Assembly (NCBI GenBank): GCA_023400405.1
Contig: JAEXFD010000027.1
Span: 65,359-129,358 of the forward strand
Direction: 5' to 3'
DNA: 64,000 nt
DNA from: Pseudomonadota bacterium
GTDB lineage: Bacteria; Pseudomonadota; Alphaproteobacteria; Sphingomonadales; Sphingomonadaceae
The translations under genes were made by a program, and so were the position numbers. Positions 52,228 to 61,445 of the stretch are shown piece by piece. Below the pieces are notes generated by a model, which saw only the letters and a list, made by a program, of their open reading frames with translations, did not search any database and was not told the origin of the DNA. Position 1 is the stretch's first letter. The number at the start of each line of letters is the position of its first letter.

Positions 52228-52691
52228 AAGACCGGCTTGGCCACCATCAGCCAATAGATGCCGATTACGCCTGCAAAGGCGGGCCACCCCAGGATGAACC
52301 AGCCCCGGAACAGGTGGTGATAGGTCTGCGGCAGGGCCTCCCCTGCCTCCGCCGCCGTCTGGGCCAGACGCGCCATCCTCATCTGCATCCACACCACCGG
52401 CAGCCAGCAGGCCCCGATCAACACATAGAGGGCGTAGGCCGCTAGCAGCCACGGCTCGGTCAGAGCGTATCCCTGCAGGTGAATCAGGCCCAGCCCGCTG
52501 AGCGGCTGGACCACCACGGCGCTGGCGGTGAAGACGAAATCGGCCAGCACCACGATCTTGCCGACCGCCGCGATGGTCGCGACGTTGCGGCTCATGTGGG
52601 CGCGCAGCATGAAGAAGGCGATGCCCGCCCCCGTGCCGAACAGCACCGCCCCCGACAGGATGTGGATGATCTTCAGGATCAGATACAGCAT
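52224..52691 (-). CDS. DUF2269 family membrane protein
   Basis: This is a 155-residue protein with four hydrophobic helices; YLILKIIHILSGAVLFGTGAG and PQTYHHLFRGWFILGWPAFAG (as shorter motifs YHHLFRGWFILGW) match DUF2269. Its ATG overlaps the stop of the SDR gene upstream (ATGA). The role is unknown; in other alphaproteobacteria it sits with the same SDR-DoxX and DCC genes, suggesting one membrane redox-related unit. Confidence 0.85.
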   Translation of the reverse strand: MLYLILKIIHILSGAVLFGTGAGIAFFMLRAHMSRNVATIAAVGKIVVLADFVFTASAVVVQPLSGLGLIHLQGYALTEPWLLAAYALYVLIGACWLPVVWMQMRMARLAQTAAEAGEALPQTYHHLFRGWFILGWPAFAGVIGIYWLMVAKPVF

Positions 52692-53992
52692 CACCGCCTC
52701 GCGTCCGTCGCCGCCACGAACAGGCACAGGGCCATCATCGGCAGCACCTTGAGCCACGGCCCCAGCGGGTCGATCCAGTAGTGCGGCAGGCTGAGCGTCC
52801 CGGCGATCAGATAGCCGACCGTGGCCAGACACATCAGGATCGCCACGCGCGCCGTCCACGGCCGCACGAACAGCGCCAGCCCCAGCACCACGTCCAGCAA
52901 CGCCCCCCACCAGGCGATCGGCCCGGCCCAACGGCCGAAGCCCCCTTCATGAAGGACGGCGATCGCCCCGCTCCAGCCCGGCCCGAAGCTGATCAGGCCG
53001 GTGATCAGCCAGAACAGGCCCAGCGTCAGGATGGAGACCGGCCGCACGAACCACAGCCGTGCGTGCCACACATCCTGAACCGAGGCCGGCGTTTCGGTCA
53101 GGAAACGGCGGAAACCCCGCGCCCGGACGCCCAGACGCTCAGCCCAGCCGCTGTCGACGCCGGACACGTCGTGATCCATCTGGCGTATGGCCGTGCTGCG
53201 GATCGGCGAGGACCAGCCCAGCCGCCCCAACAGGTCGCCGATCATCAGCGCCGGCGCGGCCAGGGCGCGCGGAATCCGCACGACCGGCGCGGGCGAAAGG
53301 CCCAGCCACCCGCGATAAAGCCGCACCGTCTCGATCATGCTGACCGCTTCCGGCCCCGGCATGTCGAACGTCTCATGCACCGGCGCGCCGGGCTTCAACG
53401 CCGCCACGACCGCTTCGCCCAGATCGGCCAGGGCGATGGGACGGAAAACCTGATCGCCGCCGACCACCGGGCTGAACAGGGGAAAGGCCGCCAGCGCCCG
53501 GATCAGGCCGGTCCCGCCGAACGCCGCCCGGTCCACCACCAGCGACGGGCGCAGGATCAACCAGTCCAGATCGGCGGCGCGGACCAACCGCTCCGTCTCG
53601 GCCTTGGTGCGGGCATAGGCCGTGCCCGCCGCATCATCGGCGCCCACGGCGGAAATATGGATCAGGCGACGCACGCCCGCCTGCTCGCAAGCCTGGATGA
53701 GGGCGCGCGGACCCTCGACATGGGCCAGCGCCGTGCTGTCGCCCGCCCCGTCCTGCAACACCCCGACGCAGTTCACCACGGCGTCGACGCCGTCCAGCAG
53801 CGGCGCCCAGGCTTCAGACGTGGTCAGATCGGCGAAGTCGGCCCTAATCCAGTCGAAGGCAGGCGCGCGCCGCGCGGCTTCAGCGGGCCGTCGCGCCCCG
53901 GCTCGCACTGTCCAGCCCGCGACCGACAGGGCCGCCGCCAGATGCGAGCCGATGAAGCCGTTGGCCCCCAGAACCAGAACACGCCCTCTCAT
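52691..53992 (-). CDS. SDR/NAD-epimerase-like protein fused to a DoxX-like membrane domain
   Basis: This is a 433-residue fusion. The N-terminal Rossmann part (about residues 1-290) begins VLVLGANGFIGSHLA and has the complex-I-NDUFA9-like pattern with LIHISAVGADDAAGTAYARTK. The C-terminus (about 310-430) contains four membrane helices of the DoxX/DUF4166-like type (FVRPVSILTLGLFWLITGLI). It likely binds NAD(P) near the membrane; the substrate is unknown. It is coupled to DUF2269 and follows the DCC gene by six bases. Confidence 0.85.
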   Translation of the reverse strand: MRGRVLVLGANGFIGSHLAAALSVAGWTVRAGARRPAEAARRAPAFDWIRADFADLTTSEAWAPLLDGVDAVVNCVGVLQDGAGDSTALAHVEGPRALIQACEQAGVRRLIHISAVGADDAAGTAYARTKAETERLVRAADLDWLILRPSLVVDRAAFGGTGLIRALAAFPLFSPVVGGDQVFRPIALADLGEAVVAALKPGAPVHETFDMPGPEAVSMIETVRLYRGWLGLSPAPVVRIPRALAAPALMIGDLLGRLGWSSPIRSTAIRQMDHDVSGVDSGWAERLGVRARGFRRFLTETPASVQDVWHARLWFVRPVSILTLGLFWLITGLISFGPGWSGAIAVLHEGGFGRWAGPIAWWGALLDVVLGLALFVRPWTARVAILMCLATVGYLIAGTLSLPHYWIDPLGPWLKVLPMMALCLFVAATDARR

Positions 53993-53998
53993 AATGAC

Positions 53999-54448
53999 CT
54001 ACCCCAGCACTCGACCCGACATGTCCACGCCTTCGGGCGGCATGGCGCACCAGGCCTGGCCGGGAAAGCGCCGCCGATGCCGGGCGACCCAGCCATAGAC
54101 CGCGTCTCGCACCGGCCGGGGAATCAAGCGCCCCGCCGTCGCCAGTCGATAGGGAAACGGCAGGGACGCCGCCAGATGCAGCACCCCGTTCGAGCGGCCG
54201 ATGGCGCGCCCCTCCTCGATCACCAGCATGGTCGAGGGGTCATCCGGCGACAGGCCATAGTGCCGCAGCAAGGCCCGCCCCAGCTCCGACTGCGTCGGAG
54301 CGAGGCGAAACCGTGGCCCGTGCTTCAATAGGGTCCGCGCGGAATGGGAGCACAGGGCGCAGTCGCCGTCGAACAGGACCAGCGGCCGGTCGTCCGGAAA
54401 GGACGGCACCGCCGGATCGTCGCCATAGCTGTAGGCCCCCAGCCCCAC
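53999..54448 (-). CDS. DCC (DUF393) thiol-disulfide oxidoreductase family protein
   Basis: This is a 149-residue protein; the family motif LVLFDGDCALCSHSA (DGDCxxC) lies near residues 23-36. The rest keeps the DUF393 pattern (TMLVIEEGRAIGRSNGVLHL, with a C-terminal Arg/Trp-rich end). It is predicted to handle thiol/disulfide chemistry, although the partner is unknown. It is the first gene of the DCC/SDR-DoxX/DUF2269 operon, 22 bases after ssb on the same strand. Confidence 0.88.
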   Translation of the reverse strand: MGLGAYSYGDDPAVPSFPDDRPLVLFDGDCALCSHSARTLLKHGPRFRLAPTQSELGRALLRHYGLSPDDPSTMLVIEEGRAIGRSNGVLHLAASLPFPYRLATAGRLIPRPVRDAVYGWVARHRRRFPGQAWCAMPPEGVDMSGRVLG

Positions 54449-54470
54449 GCCGCGCCCTTTCGCGTCGGGC

Positions 54471-54971
54471 TTAGAACGGAATGTCGTCGTTTAGGTCGTA
54501 GCTTTCCTTCGGACCCGAGGGCTTGTTGGCGCCGCCCGTCGAGAAGCCCGAGGAATAGTCGTCGTCGCGACCGCCGCCGCCGTAGCCGCCGCGATCACCG
54601 CCGCCGCCCTGGCTGTCGCCGCGGCCGCCCAGCATGGTCAGCTGGCCGTTGAAGCGCTGGATAACGATCTCGGTCGAGTATTTCTCGACGCCCTGCTGAT
54701 CGGTCCATTTGCGGGTCTGCAGCGAGCCTTCGACGTAAACGGTCGAGCCCTTCTTCAGATAGTTCTCGGCCACCTTGACGATGTTGTCGTTGAAGATGAC
54801 GACCGAGTGCCACTCGGTCTTTTCCTTGCGCTCGCCCGTGGCCTTGTCGCGCCAGGTTTCCGAGGTGGCGATACGCAGATTGGCGACGCGATCGCCGTTG
54901 TTCAGCGAGCGGATTTCCGGGTCGCGACCCAGGTTGCCGACCAGAATGACCTTGTTGACGCTGCCCGCCAT
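54471..54971 (-). CDS. ssb: Single-stranded DNA-binding protein
   Basis: This is a 166-residue protein with an N-terminal OB fold (SVNKVILVGNLGRDPEIR, NLRIATSE, TEWHSVVIF, YVEGSLQTRKW), a glycine-rich linker and the acidic tip DLNDDIPF that recruits repair proteins. It coats single-stranded DNA in replication and repair. A LexA-type box (55028-55042) lies 57 bases upstream, so it is probably induced by the SOS response. Confidence 0.97.
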   Translation of the reverse strand: MAGSVNKVILVGNLGRDPEIRSLNNGDRVANLRIATSETWRDKATGERKEKTEWHSVVIFNDNIVKVAENYLKKGSTVYVEGSLQTRKWTDQQGVEKYSTEIVIQRFNGQLTMLGGRGDSQGGGGDRGGYGGGGRDDDYSSGFSTGGANKPSGPKESYDLNDDIPF

Positions 54972-55027
54972 GACCGATGTCCTTTTATTCGTCTTGTCGT
55001 CCGCTCCTTAACCGAAACGGACGAGAT

Positions 55028-55042
55028 GTTCTAGTTTTGTTC
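55028..55042. promoter_or_regulatory. LexA (SOS) box upstream of ssb
   Basis: GTTC-TAGTTTT-GTTC matches the alphaproteobacterial LexA consensus GTTC-N7-GTTC exactly. It sits in the ssb promoter region between ssb and the lipoprotein gene. Confidence 0.8.
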
Positions 55043-55059
55043 ACCCCATTCAGGGTGGG

Positions 55060-55488
55060 TTAGTTGGGCGCCACCGCCACGGGGCGCCCGTCGATCCGGC
55101 GCTGGATGGCCCCCGGAATGGCCAGACGGCCGTCGCCGGTCCGCGCCAGGGCGAAGAACCGCGCGCCGTCCAGGCTCTTGCTGAATTTGACGCCCGTGCG
55201 GTCGATGAAGATGAACTGGCCCTGATAGGCGCCGACCATCTCATTGTTGCTGCCGCCCAGGCTCAGGAATTTCAGGCGCATCTCTTCCAGTCGCGCGGCG
55301 CAGAACTCGATCTGCGGCTGATCGCGCGCCACCACGTTGAAGCGGGGCGCGTCGCTGGCCAGTTCGCCGACGTGATAGCAGACGCCCTTGTCGGTCGGCG
55401 CCTTGAGCTGAGGCGCGCCGCAGGCCGCCAGGGCGGCCGAGCCGAGCACGACGGCCAATCCAGAGGTCAGAACACGCACCTTCGTCAC
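55060..55488 (-). CDS. Small lipoprotein of unknown function
   Basis: This is about 142 residues from GTG 55488, which overlaps the upstream stop (GTGA); a second GTG at 55479 gives MRVLTSGLAVVLGSAALAAC. The lipobox is LAAC. The mature chain (GVCYHVGELASD, QPQIEFCAARLEEMRL, FIDRTGVKFSKSLDG) keeps Cys residues but no known domain. It resembles hypothetical proteins in Caulobacteraceae. It is the second gene of a two-gene unit. Confidence 0.75.
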   Translation of the reverse strand: MTKVRVLTSGLAVVLGSAALAACGAPQLKAPTDKGVCYHVGELASDAPRFNVVARDQPQIEFCAARLEEMRLKFLSLGGSNNEMVGAYQGQFIFIDRTGVKFSKSLDGARFFALARTGDGRLAIPGAIQRRIDGRPVAVAPN

Positions 55489-56153
55489 AGCTCCGGGAAC
55501 TGACAGTTGCGGTCCTGCTGGGCCAGGGTGCGGAAGCGGTTGTTGTCGCTGGACTGCTCGACGCGGCGCGGCACCAGACGCAGGGTGGTGTCGCCCCAGC
55601 GGCCGTACTGAGCGTCGCCCGGTCGCACGCAGGTTCCGGCGTAGAGGGCCTGAACGCAGGCGCCCAGGCTCATATTGCCCGACACCTGCCGCCATTCAGA
55701 GCCCGTGTGGCGCAGACAGGCCGTGCCCGATGCGGCGGCCGCAGGGCGTGCGGCGTCGGCGGCGCTGGGCTGCCCCACAGGCGCGGCGTCGGCCATCGTC
55801 ACGACGGGCGCTTCAGGCGGGGGCGCGAAGGAGGCGGTCGGCGCCGCGACCAGGGAGCCGGTCGAATCCAGGCCGACATCCAGGGCGCTGGTGGCCACGC
55901 CGTTCTTCTGGGCGCAATCGGCCAGGGTGGCCAGGCCGACGAACTGTCCGTTGACGAAGCAACGCAGTTCGCGCGTCGGCTCCAGGGTCGGGGCTTCGGC
56001 GACATCGATGGTCAGTCCGCCCTTGGACGCCGGCGGCGCCTCGACAGGTCCGTCGCGCCCGCCGCTGAACACCAGGGCGGCCGCCACCGCGCCGACGACG
56101 GCCAGGCCGGCGCCGACGATCAGGACCGTGCGATTGTCTTTGGAAAGGGCCAT
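55485..56153 (-). CDS. Membrane-anchored periplasmic protein of unknown function
   Basis: This is a 222-residue protein. A single N-terminal helix (TVLIVGAGLAVVGAVAAALVF, given as VLIVGAGLAVVGAVAAALV) anchors it. A Pro/Ala-rich middle leads to a small C-terminal domain with paired Cys (GTACLRHTG, LGACVQALYAGTCVRPGD, RNCQFPEL) that could form disulfides. Unknown family; it is coupled by a GTGA overlap to the small lipoprotein gene that follows, so the two likely act together in the envelope. Confidence 0.75.
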   Translation of the reverse strand: MALSKDNRTVLIVGAGLAVVGAVAAALVFSGGRDGPVEAPPASKGGLTIDVAEAPTLEPTRELRCFVNGQFVGLATLADCAQKNGVATSALDVGLDSTGSLVAAPTASFAPPPEAPVVTMADAAPVGQPSAADAARPAAAASGTACLRHTGSEWRQVSGNMSLGACVQALYAGTCVRPGDAQYGRWGDTTLRLVPRRVEQSSDNNRFRTLAQQDRNCQFPEL

Positions 56154-56232
56154 GCAGCTCTCAACGCTAACGAAGGCCCCACTAACCCCGTCCGCCCCAC
56201 GGCCGTCAACCGAAAGCGCCGTTCACCCCGGC

Positions 56233-58950
56233 TTAGCCTGTGAGTCGCGCCAATGCAGCCTGATAGTTGGCCAGTTGAGCCTGCAGATAGGCTGGCGCCT
56301 GCCCCGTGACCGGCGGCTTGGACGCTTCGGGCGACAGGGCGCGATAGGCGTCGCGCATGGCCTTGATCGCCAGTTGCACCTGATCCTTGGACTTGGCGAT
56401 GGCCTCGGCGCCGGACAGGTTGAGCAACGGCGACAGGTTGACCCCGAAGGTCTTCTTCTTGTCGTCCGCCGACTTGCCGATGAAGCCGGGCGTCAGGCCC
56501 AGCCCCGCCAGGGCGTCGCGCCCCCCTTCGCCGGGGATCAGCACGGCGCCGGCCCGCCCGTCGGCGCTGGTGATCGACAGACGCTGGACGCCGCCGCTGG
56601 TCACGCGCGTGTCGCCGTCCATGCCCGTCAGATAGTCCCGGTCCGTCTTGATCGTGACCTTGAGATGGCGGCCCGAGGCCAGTTCGATCTTGCGCGCCAG
56701 GGACTGTAGCGTGTCCTTCGCCTCGATGGTCACGGCCGTCTGCCGCCCGGTCGCGGGATTCTGCACATAGAAACGGTCGCCGACGCGCACGGCCGTGGCG
56801 TCCACCAGGGCTTTGGAATCGCTCTGATCGATCTCGCCCTGCGGCAGGCCCAGCCGGTCCAGAACGCTGGCGCCGCCGGACGAAACCGTCAGGGCCAGCG
56901 GCTTGGCCTGTCCTTCGGCCGCCGTCCAGTTCTGGCTCCATTCCACCTGGCCGGTCTGAGCGTCCAGCCGCGCCAGATAGCCGCGCGTGGGGTCGTCCTT
57001 CTTGGCGCCGACAGGGCGGTCCGAAACGCCCGTGAGCCAGACCTTGCCGTCGTGCACCTTGACGTCGGCGGCCGTGTCGTCGCCCTCCCCGCCGTAATAG
57101 GTCAGCCGATCGGCGCCCGAGGCGGTCAGGTCCGTGGACAAGCTGGCGACGAAGGCGTCCTGCCCGCCCGCGTGGGCGTTGGCGACCTGACCCGCGTTCA
57201 GGGCGCCGTTGCCGGTCGCCCCCGACACGATCAGCCGCCCGTTCGCCACCGCCAGACCGGCGATCTCGCCGCCCGAGGACGCGCCCAGGCTCCGCACGCT
57301 CAGCAACTCAGGCGCCCCCGTCGGACCGACGCGGAAGTGACGCAGCACGAAGGCGCCGTTCTCGACCCCCGCCGTATAGAGATTGTCGCCGTCGACGGTC
57401 ATGGCCTGAACGTTGTCGTCTCCCGCCGTGCCGAACTGGGCCGCGCCCGTCGCGGTCGCCTTGATCGGCGCCAGGCTATGGATTTGGCTTTCGCTGAAGG
57501 CCTGGACGTAGCCGTCCCAGCCGCCCACGGCCAGCGCGCCCGGCATGGCCGACTTGGCCCGTCCCGCCACATAGACCCGGCCGTCCGCGCCGAAGGAGAC
57601 GGCCGTGGCCTCATCCTCGGCCCTGGCGCCGCGCCTCTGGGTCCACTGCTCGCGGCCGTCGGCGTCGAAAACGGTGACGAAGCTGTCCGCCGTCGTGGCC
57701 GAAGCTCCGGCCTCGCCAGGAACCAAGGCGCCGACCACTGAGCCGGCCACCGCCACCCGTCCGTCCGCGTCCACGGCGATGGCGTAGCCGCTGGCCTTGG
57801 AGGCCGCGCCCAACGCCCGGCTGACCACCACATTGCCCGCCGAATCTAGCTTCATCAGGACGACGTCGGCCTGGCCCTTGATCGGCTGCGTGGAAGAGCC
57901 GGCGCTGACGTCGGCCACGATCCACATCGAGCCGTCCGGCCCCGCAGCGCTGGCGCGCACCGTCTCTACGCCGTCCGGCAGGTTGGAGACGCCGCTGCGG
58001 CCCTCGACCCAGAAGCTCTCGCCGCCCGCGCCTGCGACCGGATTGCCGTCCGGGTCGAACTTCAGCACTTCGTGACCGCCCTTGGTCCCGACGCCCTGCA
58101 CCACCTGGATCGAATCCCGCGCCTCTGCGGGAACGAAGCTGATCGTCTCCGCCGAGGTTCCGCTGACCGTCAGTCCCCAGCGCGTCGGCCCGGCGGGCAA
58201 GGTGATGGTCTTATCGCCGACCTTCACGGTCCGCGGCTCGGCCTCGATCATCTGGCGGTGAATGCGGGTCTGCACGCCCGCCGCCTCCAGCTTGCCGTTG
58301 ATGTGCTCCAGCACCGCATCCATCGTGCGCGGCGTCGACCCCATCTCGGCCAAGTCGATGGCGACCGTCTGACTGCCCGCGATCGTCTTCGCCGTCACGC
58401 CGAAACGCACATCGCCCTGGAAGGCGGCGACCTCGTCGGTCAGGGCGCCGTCATGAATCGGGCCGGTCAGATATTTGGAGCTGTCGCGGGCCACGGCCGC
58501 CGTCGACTGGCTCTGCGAAGCCGAAACGCCCTGAACGATCCGCACGCCGTCGAACTGGGCCGAGGCCAGAAAGTCCGTCACTTCCGCCATGCCCGAGGTG
58601 AAGCGCCGAGACAACTGATCGGACTCCAGTCGTCCCACGTTGCGCTCGCCCGCCCGCGTGGTCAGGGCCTCCAGCATCGTCAGCCCCTGATACAGGGCGA
58701 ATATCTTGCGATAGTCGCTCGAAGAGGCGCCCTTGACGTCGAGCACCGCGTTTTCTTCGTTGACGAGCTTGCGTCCGCTCAGCGCCGAGCGCAGCAGCTC
58801 CGATTGGCTCGGCTTCTCCTTGGCGTCCAGGCTCCAGGGCGCCGTCGGCTGGGTCTTGGGCTTGGCCGCAGGCGCGGCCGAAGGCAGGCCGCCGAGACCC
58901 GCTCCGGCGCCGAAAAGACCCAGCAGATAACTGTTGTTGATGGCCGCCAA
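56233..58950 (-). CDS. flaEY: FlaEY-like flagellin-cluster protein with beta-propeller core
   Basis: This is a 905-residue protein. Helical ends (N-terminal SDYRKIFALYQGLTMLEAL; C-terminal ALIKAMRDAYRALSP-like helix reading LAIKAMRDAYRALSP) flank a large beta-rich middle with repeated WD/SBBP-like blades such as AGDDNVQAMTVDGDNLYTAG and GEGDDTAADVKVHDG. The helical ends recall flagellin-type proteins. Its position beside three flagellin genes and flaG matches the Caulobacter regulatory gene flaEY, which affects flagellin assembly; the assignment rests on that gene order and memory of the protein. Confidence 0.6.
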   Translation of the reverse strand: MAAINNSYLLGLFGAGAGLGGLPSAAPAAKPKTQPTAPWSLDAKEKPSQSELLRSALSGRKLVNEENAVLDVKGASSSDYRKIFALYQGLTMLEALTTRAGERNVGRLESDQLSRRFTSGMAEVTDFLASAQFDGVRIVQGVSASQSQSTAAVARDSSKYLTGPIHDGALTDEVAAFQGDVRFGVTAKTIAGSQTVAIDLAEMGSTPRTMDAVLEHINGKLEAAGVQTRIHRQMIEAEPRTVKVGDKTITLPAGPTRWGLTVSGTSAETISFVPAEARDSIQVVQGVGTKGGHEVLKFDPDGNPVAGAGGESFWVEGRSGVSNLPDGVETVRASAAGPDGSMWIVADVSAGSSTQPIKGQADVVLMKLDSAGNVVVSRALGAASKASGYAIAVDADGRVAVAGSVVGALVPGEAGASATTADSFVTVFDADGREQWTQRRGARAEDEATAVSFGADGRVYVAGRAKSAMPGALAVGGWDGYVQAFSESQIHSLAPIKATATGAAQFGTAGDDNVQAMTVDGDNLYTAGVENGAFVLRHFRVGPTGAPELLSVRSLGASSGGEIAGLAVANGRLIVSGATGNGALNAGQVANAHAGGQDAFVASLSTDLTASGADRLTYYGGEGDDTAADVKVHDGKVWLTGVSDRPVGAKKDDPTRGYLARLDAQTGQVEWSQNWTAAEGQAKPLALTVSSGGASVLDRLGLPQGEIDQSDSKALVDATAVRVGDRFYVQNPATGRQTAVTIEAKDTLQSLARKIELASGRHLKVTIKTDRDYLTGMDGDTRVTSGGVQRLSITSADGRAGAVLIPGEGGRDALAGLGLTPGFIGKSADDKKKTFGVNLSPLLNLSGAEAIAKSKDQVQLAIKAMRDAYRALSPEASKPPVTGQAPAYLQAQLANYQAALARLTG

Positions 58951-59197
58951 GCAAACCTCCGCCCGTCAGCATCGCCCGCCACGGTAACGAACTGTTTAAC
59001 AGTCGCCAGGAACCGCGCGCCGAACACCGCCGTTTTTCGCCTCGCCACAGCCGAGGTGAGACTGCCCATGTCACGCGTGCGCTGGATATTGATGAGGCTG
59101 ATGAGCCTCTACGGCCTGATCCCTCGACCGACCCGCCGTCGGCCGCCCCCCTTGTCGCTAGGACACGGCGCGCAGCGACGGCTGGGCTAGGCCGCGA

Positions 59198-60022
59198 TCA
59201 GCCCTTGAACAGCGACAGGATGATCTGCGGCGCCTGATTGGCGATCGACAGCGCCTGAGCGCCCAGTTGCTGCTGAACCTGCAGGGCCTGCAGTCGCGCG
59301 CTTTCGCGCGCCATGTCCGCATCGACCAGGTTGCCGACGCCGATTTCCAGCGAGTCCATCAGCTTGGTGACGAACTGGGTGTGCTTCTCGATCTGCTTGG
59401 ATTGAGCGCCCAGCTCGGCGAGCTTGGCGTTGGCGTCGGTCAAGGCCGCCTCGATGGCCGTCAGGCCAGCGGTTGCATTGGTTTCGGTCGTCAGGTCCAG
59501 CCCGGTCAACGAGAGCCCGGCCAGAGTCAGATTCTGACGATTCATCGAAATCGTTTCAGAGGCGTCGGCGTTGGCGAGGAAATCCAGCGCCGTGGTCGAG
59601 CTGCCGTCGAGAATGTTCTCGCCGTCAAAAGAAGCGTTGGCCGCAAACGATCCCAGCGATGTCAGCAGAGCCTGAAACTCATCGTCATAGGCCTTGCGCG
59701 TCGCCGCCGACGCCGAAGGATCGGCCGCGGCGGTCGCCTTCTGGCGCAACTCGACCAGGATATCGGAAATCTGCTGCCCTGCGGCCAGGGCGACGTCCGC
59801 CAAGGAGGTGGCGCGGTTGAGGCTGGTCTTGACCGATTCGAGCGCACTCATGTCGGCGCGCTGGTTCTGGGCGATGGCCCAGGTCGCGGCGTTGTCCTTG
59901 GCGCCCTGCACCTTCAGGCCCGTGTTCACCCGGCTCTGAGTCGCCGCCAGCTTGGAGTTGGTGGCGTTCAGGTTCTGAAGCGCGACAAGCGCCGACGCAT
60001 TGGTGATTACGCTGTTGCTCAT
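59198..60022 (-). CDS. Flagellin (divergent member)
   Basis: This is a 274-residue flagellin. The N-terminal D0/D1 helix starts SNSVITNASALVALQNLNAT and the C-terminal helix has ARESARLQALQVQQQLG then AQALSIANQAPQIILSLFKG. It differs clearly from the other two copies (for example KDNAATWAIAQNQRADM against KDNGAIFAIA). In Caulobacter such divergent flagellins occupy the base of the filament; that role is by analogy. Confidence 0.95.
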   Translation of the reverse strand: MSNSVITNASALVALQNLNATNSKLAATQSRVNTGLKVQGAKDNAATWAIAQNQRADMSALESVKTSLNRATSLADVALAAGQQISDILVELRQKATAAADPSASAATRKAYDDEFQALLTSLGSFAANASFDGENILDGSSTTALDFLANADASETISMNRQNLTLAGLSLTGLDLTTETNATAGLTAIEAALTDANAKLAELGAQSKQIEKHTQFVTKLMDSLEIGVGNLVDADMARESARLQALQVQQQLGAQALSIANQAPQIILSLFKG

Positions 60023-60157
60023 GGCTTTCTCGCCTCAGATCCGATTCTGGCGAGCATTAATGACGCTGATTCCTGAGCGTATGGTTAACGCCGTCGCAAC
60101 GCCTGTTAACGCCGCCCGGCCATGCCGAGGGGCGTTTCATTGCTTGGGACGCGCGGA

Positions 60158-60439
60158 TCAGGCTTCGGTCTTGATGATCTTCCCGACGTCGTAGGCTGGG
60201 CTCTGGCGCAGTTTCAGCACTTCCTCGCGGGGAAACTGGCGGATCACCTCTCCCGTCACGCGATCCAGAGTCTTGTAGACATAGCCCGTCGACTCGCGCT
60301 CGATCGTCAACCGGTAGCGGCCGGCGTCATCGGCTGCGCTCTGCGACGCCTGAACAGCGGGTTTCGTCTCGAGCACGGCGCCCTGCGGCTCGCGGTCCAG
60401 ATAGGTTACGCTGGAAACTCCTGCGACATTGTCAGCCAT
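60158..60439 (-). CDS. flaG: FlaG family protein
   Basis: This is a 93-residue protein with the FlaG core YRLTIERESTGYVYKTLDR and TGEVIRQFPREEVLKLRQ near the C-terminus, ending YDVGKIIKTEA. FlaG proteins influence filament length. It is placed between the divergent flagellin and the twin flagellins, in one direction of transcription. Confidence 0.9.
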   Translation of the reverse strand: MADNVAGVSSVTYLDREPQGAVLETKPAVQASQSAADDAGRYRLTIERESTGYVYKTLDRVTGEVIRQFPREEVLKLRQSPAYDVGKIIKTEA

Positions 60440-60486
60440 ATCCCTCTGCGCGGACCTGCCGCGCCTCCCGTCTCAACGACGCGAGA

Positions 60487-60514
60487 AAGGGGCGAACCCA
60501 GCGGCCCGCCCCTT
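60487..60514 (-). terminator. Hairpin after a flagellin gene
   Basis: AAGGGGCG (minus strand) pairs with CGCCCCTT across a 12-base loop and is followed by TTTCTC. It lies 17 bases after the stop of the flagellin gene and may end or weaken its transcript before flaG. Confidence 0.6.
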
Positions 60515-60530
60515 CCCTAACCGCGTCGGA

Positions 60531-61334
60531 TTAGCGGAACAGACCCAGCAGGATCGAGCTGGACTGGTTCGCGATCGACAGCGCCTGCACGCCCAGCTGC
60601 TGCTTGGTCTGCAGAGCCGTCAGGCGAGCGCTTTCCTTGGCCAGGTCGGCGTCGACCAGGTTGCCGATGCCGACTTCAAGCGAGTCCTGCATCTTGCTGA
60701 CGAAGGTCAGCTGGCGATCCATCGACTTGGACTTGGTACCCAGGTCGCCGAGCACGGCGGTGAAGGCCGTGATGGCGCCCTCGACCGCAGCGGCCGTGGC
60801 GGTGGTCGCGTCAGCCGTGCCGGTGGCCGTCGCTACAGTAGTGGCGGCTCCACCGGCGGCTTTCAGCGTGAAAGTAGCGCCCGCTCCGGTACCCGTACGA
60901 ACCTCCACCGCGTCGGTATTGGCGCTAAACAGGTTCACGCCGTCGAAGCTCGCGCCGCCCAGAGCCTTGGTGATTTCATTGCCCAGGGCGTTGAAGTCAG
61001 CCAGATAAGCCGTTTGAGCCGCGCCGGTCGACGAAGCGATGGCGACCGCCAGACCCTTCTGTTCTTCCAGAGCCTTCGTGACGATCTCGCCCGCGGCCAG
61101 AGCCACGTCGACGATCGACTGACCGCGCTGGATCGACTGCTTCACCGAGTCCAGAGCGCCCATTTCAGCGCGCTGCGACGTGGCGATGGCGAAGATCGCG
61201 CCGTTGTCCTTGGCCGTGGAGACCTTCAGGCCGGTGTTGACGCGGTTTTGCGTGACGTTGAGGTCGCGGTTCGTCGCGTTCAGGTTTTGCAGGGCGATGA
61301 GCGCGCCCGCATTGGTGTTGATGCTGTTAGCCAT
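60531..61334 (-). CDS. Flagellin (twin copy A)
   Basis: This is a 267-residue flagellin (ANSINTNAGALIALQNLNAT at the start, LGVQALSIANQSSSILLGLF at the end). D0/D1 helices are almost identical to twin copy B; the variable middle (about residues 130-185) differs. Both lack a large D2/D3 domain, as is usual for Caulobacteraceae. Its short leader is nearly the same as that of copy B. Confidence 0.96.
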   Translation of the reverse strand: MANSINTNAGALIALQNLNATNRDLNVTQNRVNTGLKVSTAKDNGAIFAIATSQRAEMGALDSVKQSIQRGQSIVDVALAAGEIVTKALEEQKGLAVAIASSTGAAQTAYLADFNALGNEITKALGGASFDGVNLFSANTDAVEVRTGTGAGATFTLKAAGGAATTVATATGTADATTATAAAVEGAITAFTAVLGDLGTKSKSMDRQLTFVSKMQDSLEVGIGNLVDADLAKESARLTALQTKQQLGVQALSIANQSSSILLGLFR

Positions 61335-61445
61335 TTTGGCTGTCCTTTGTCTTCAGACGATGGCCGACGCCGTTTTGGCGTCGGTGAGCATTCTGCTCGG
61401 TAGCGAGAGGTGGTCAGGCGGCGGCTTCAACCGCCGCCTTCAGCG

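Noticed and set aside
59069..59190. A 40-residue plus-strand frame (MSRVRWILMRLMSLYGLIP...) between flaEY and flagellin
   Set aside because: It lacks a clear ribosome-binding site and resembles no known family; chance reading frame is more likely.
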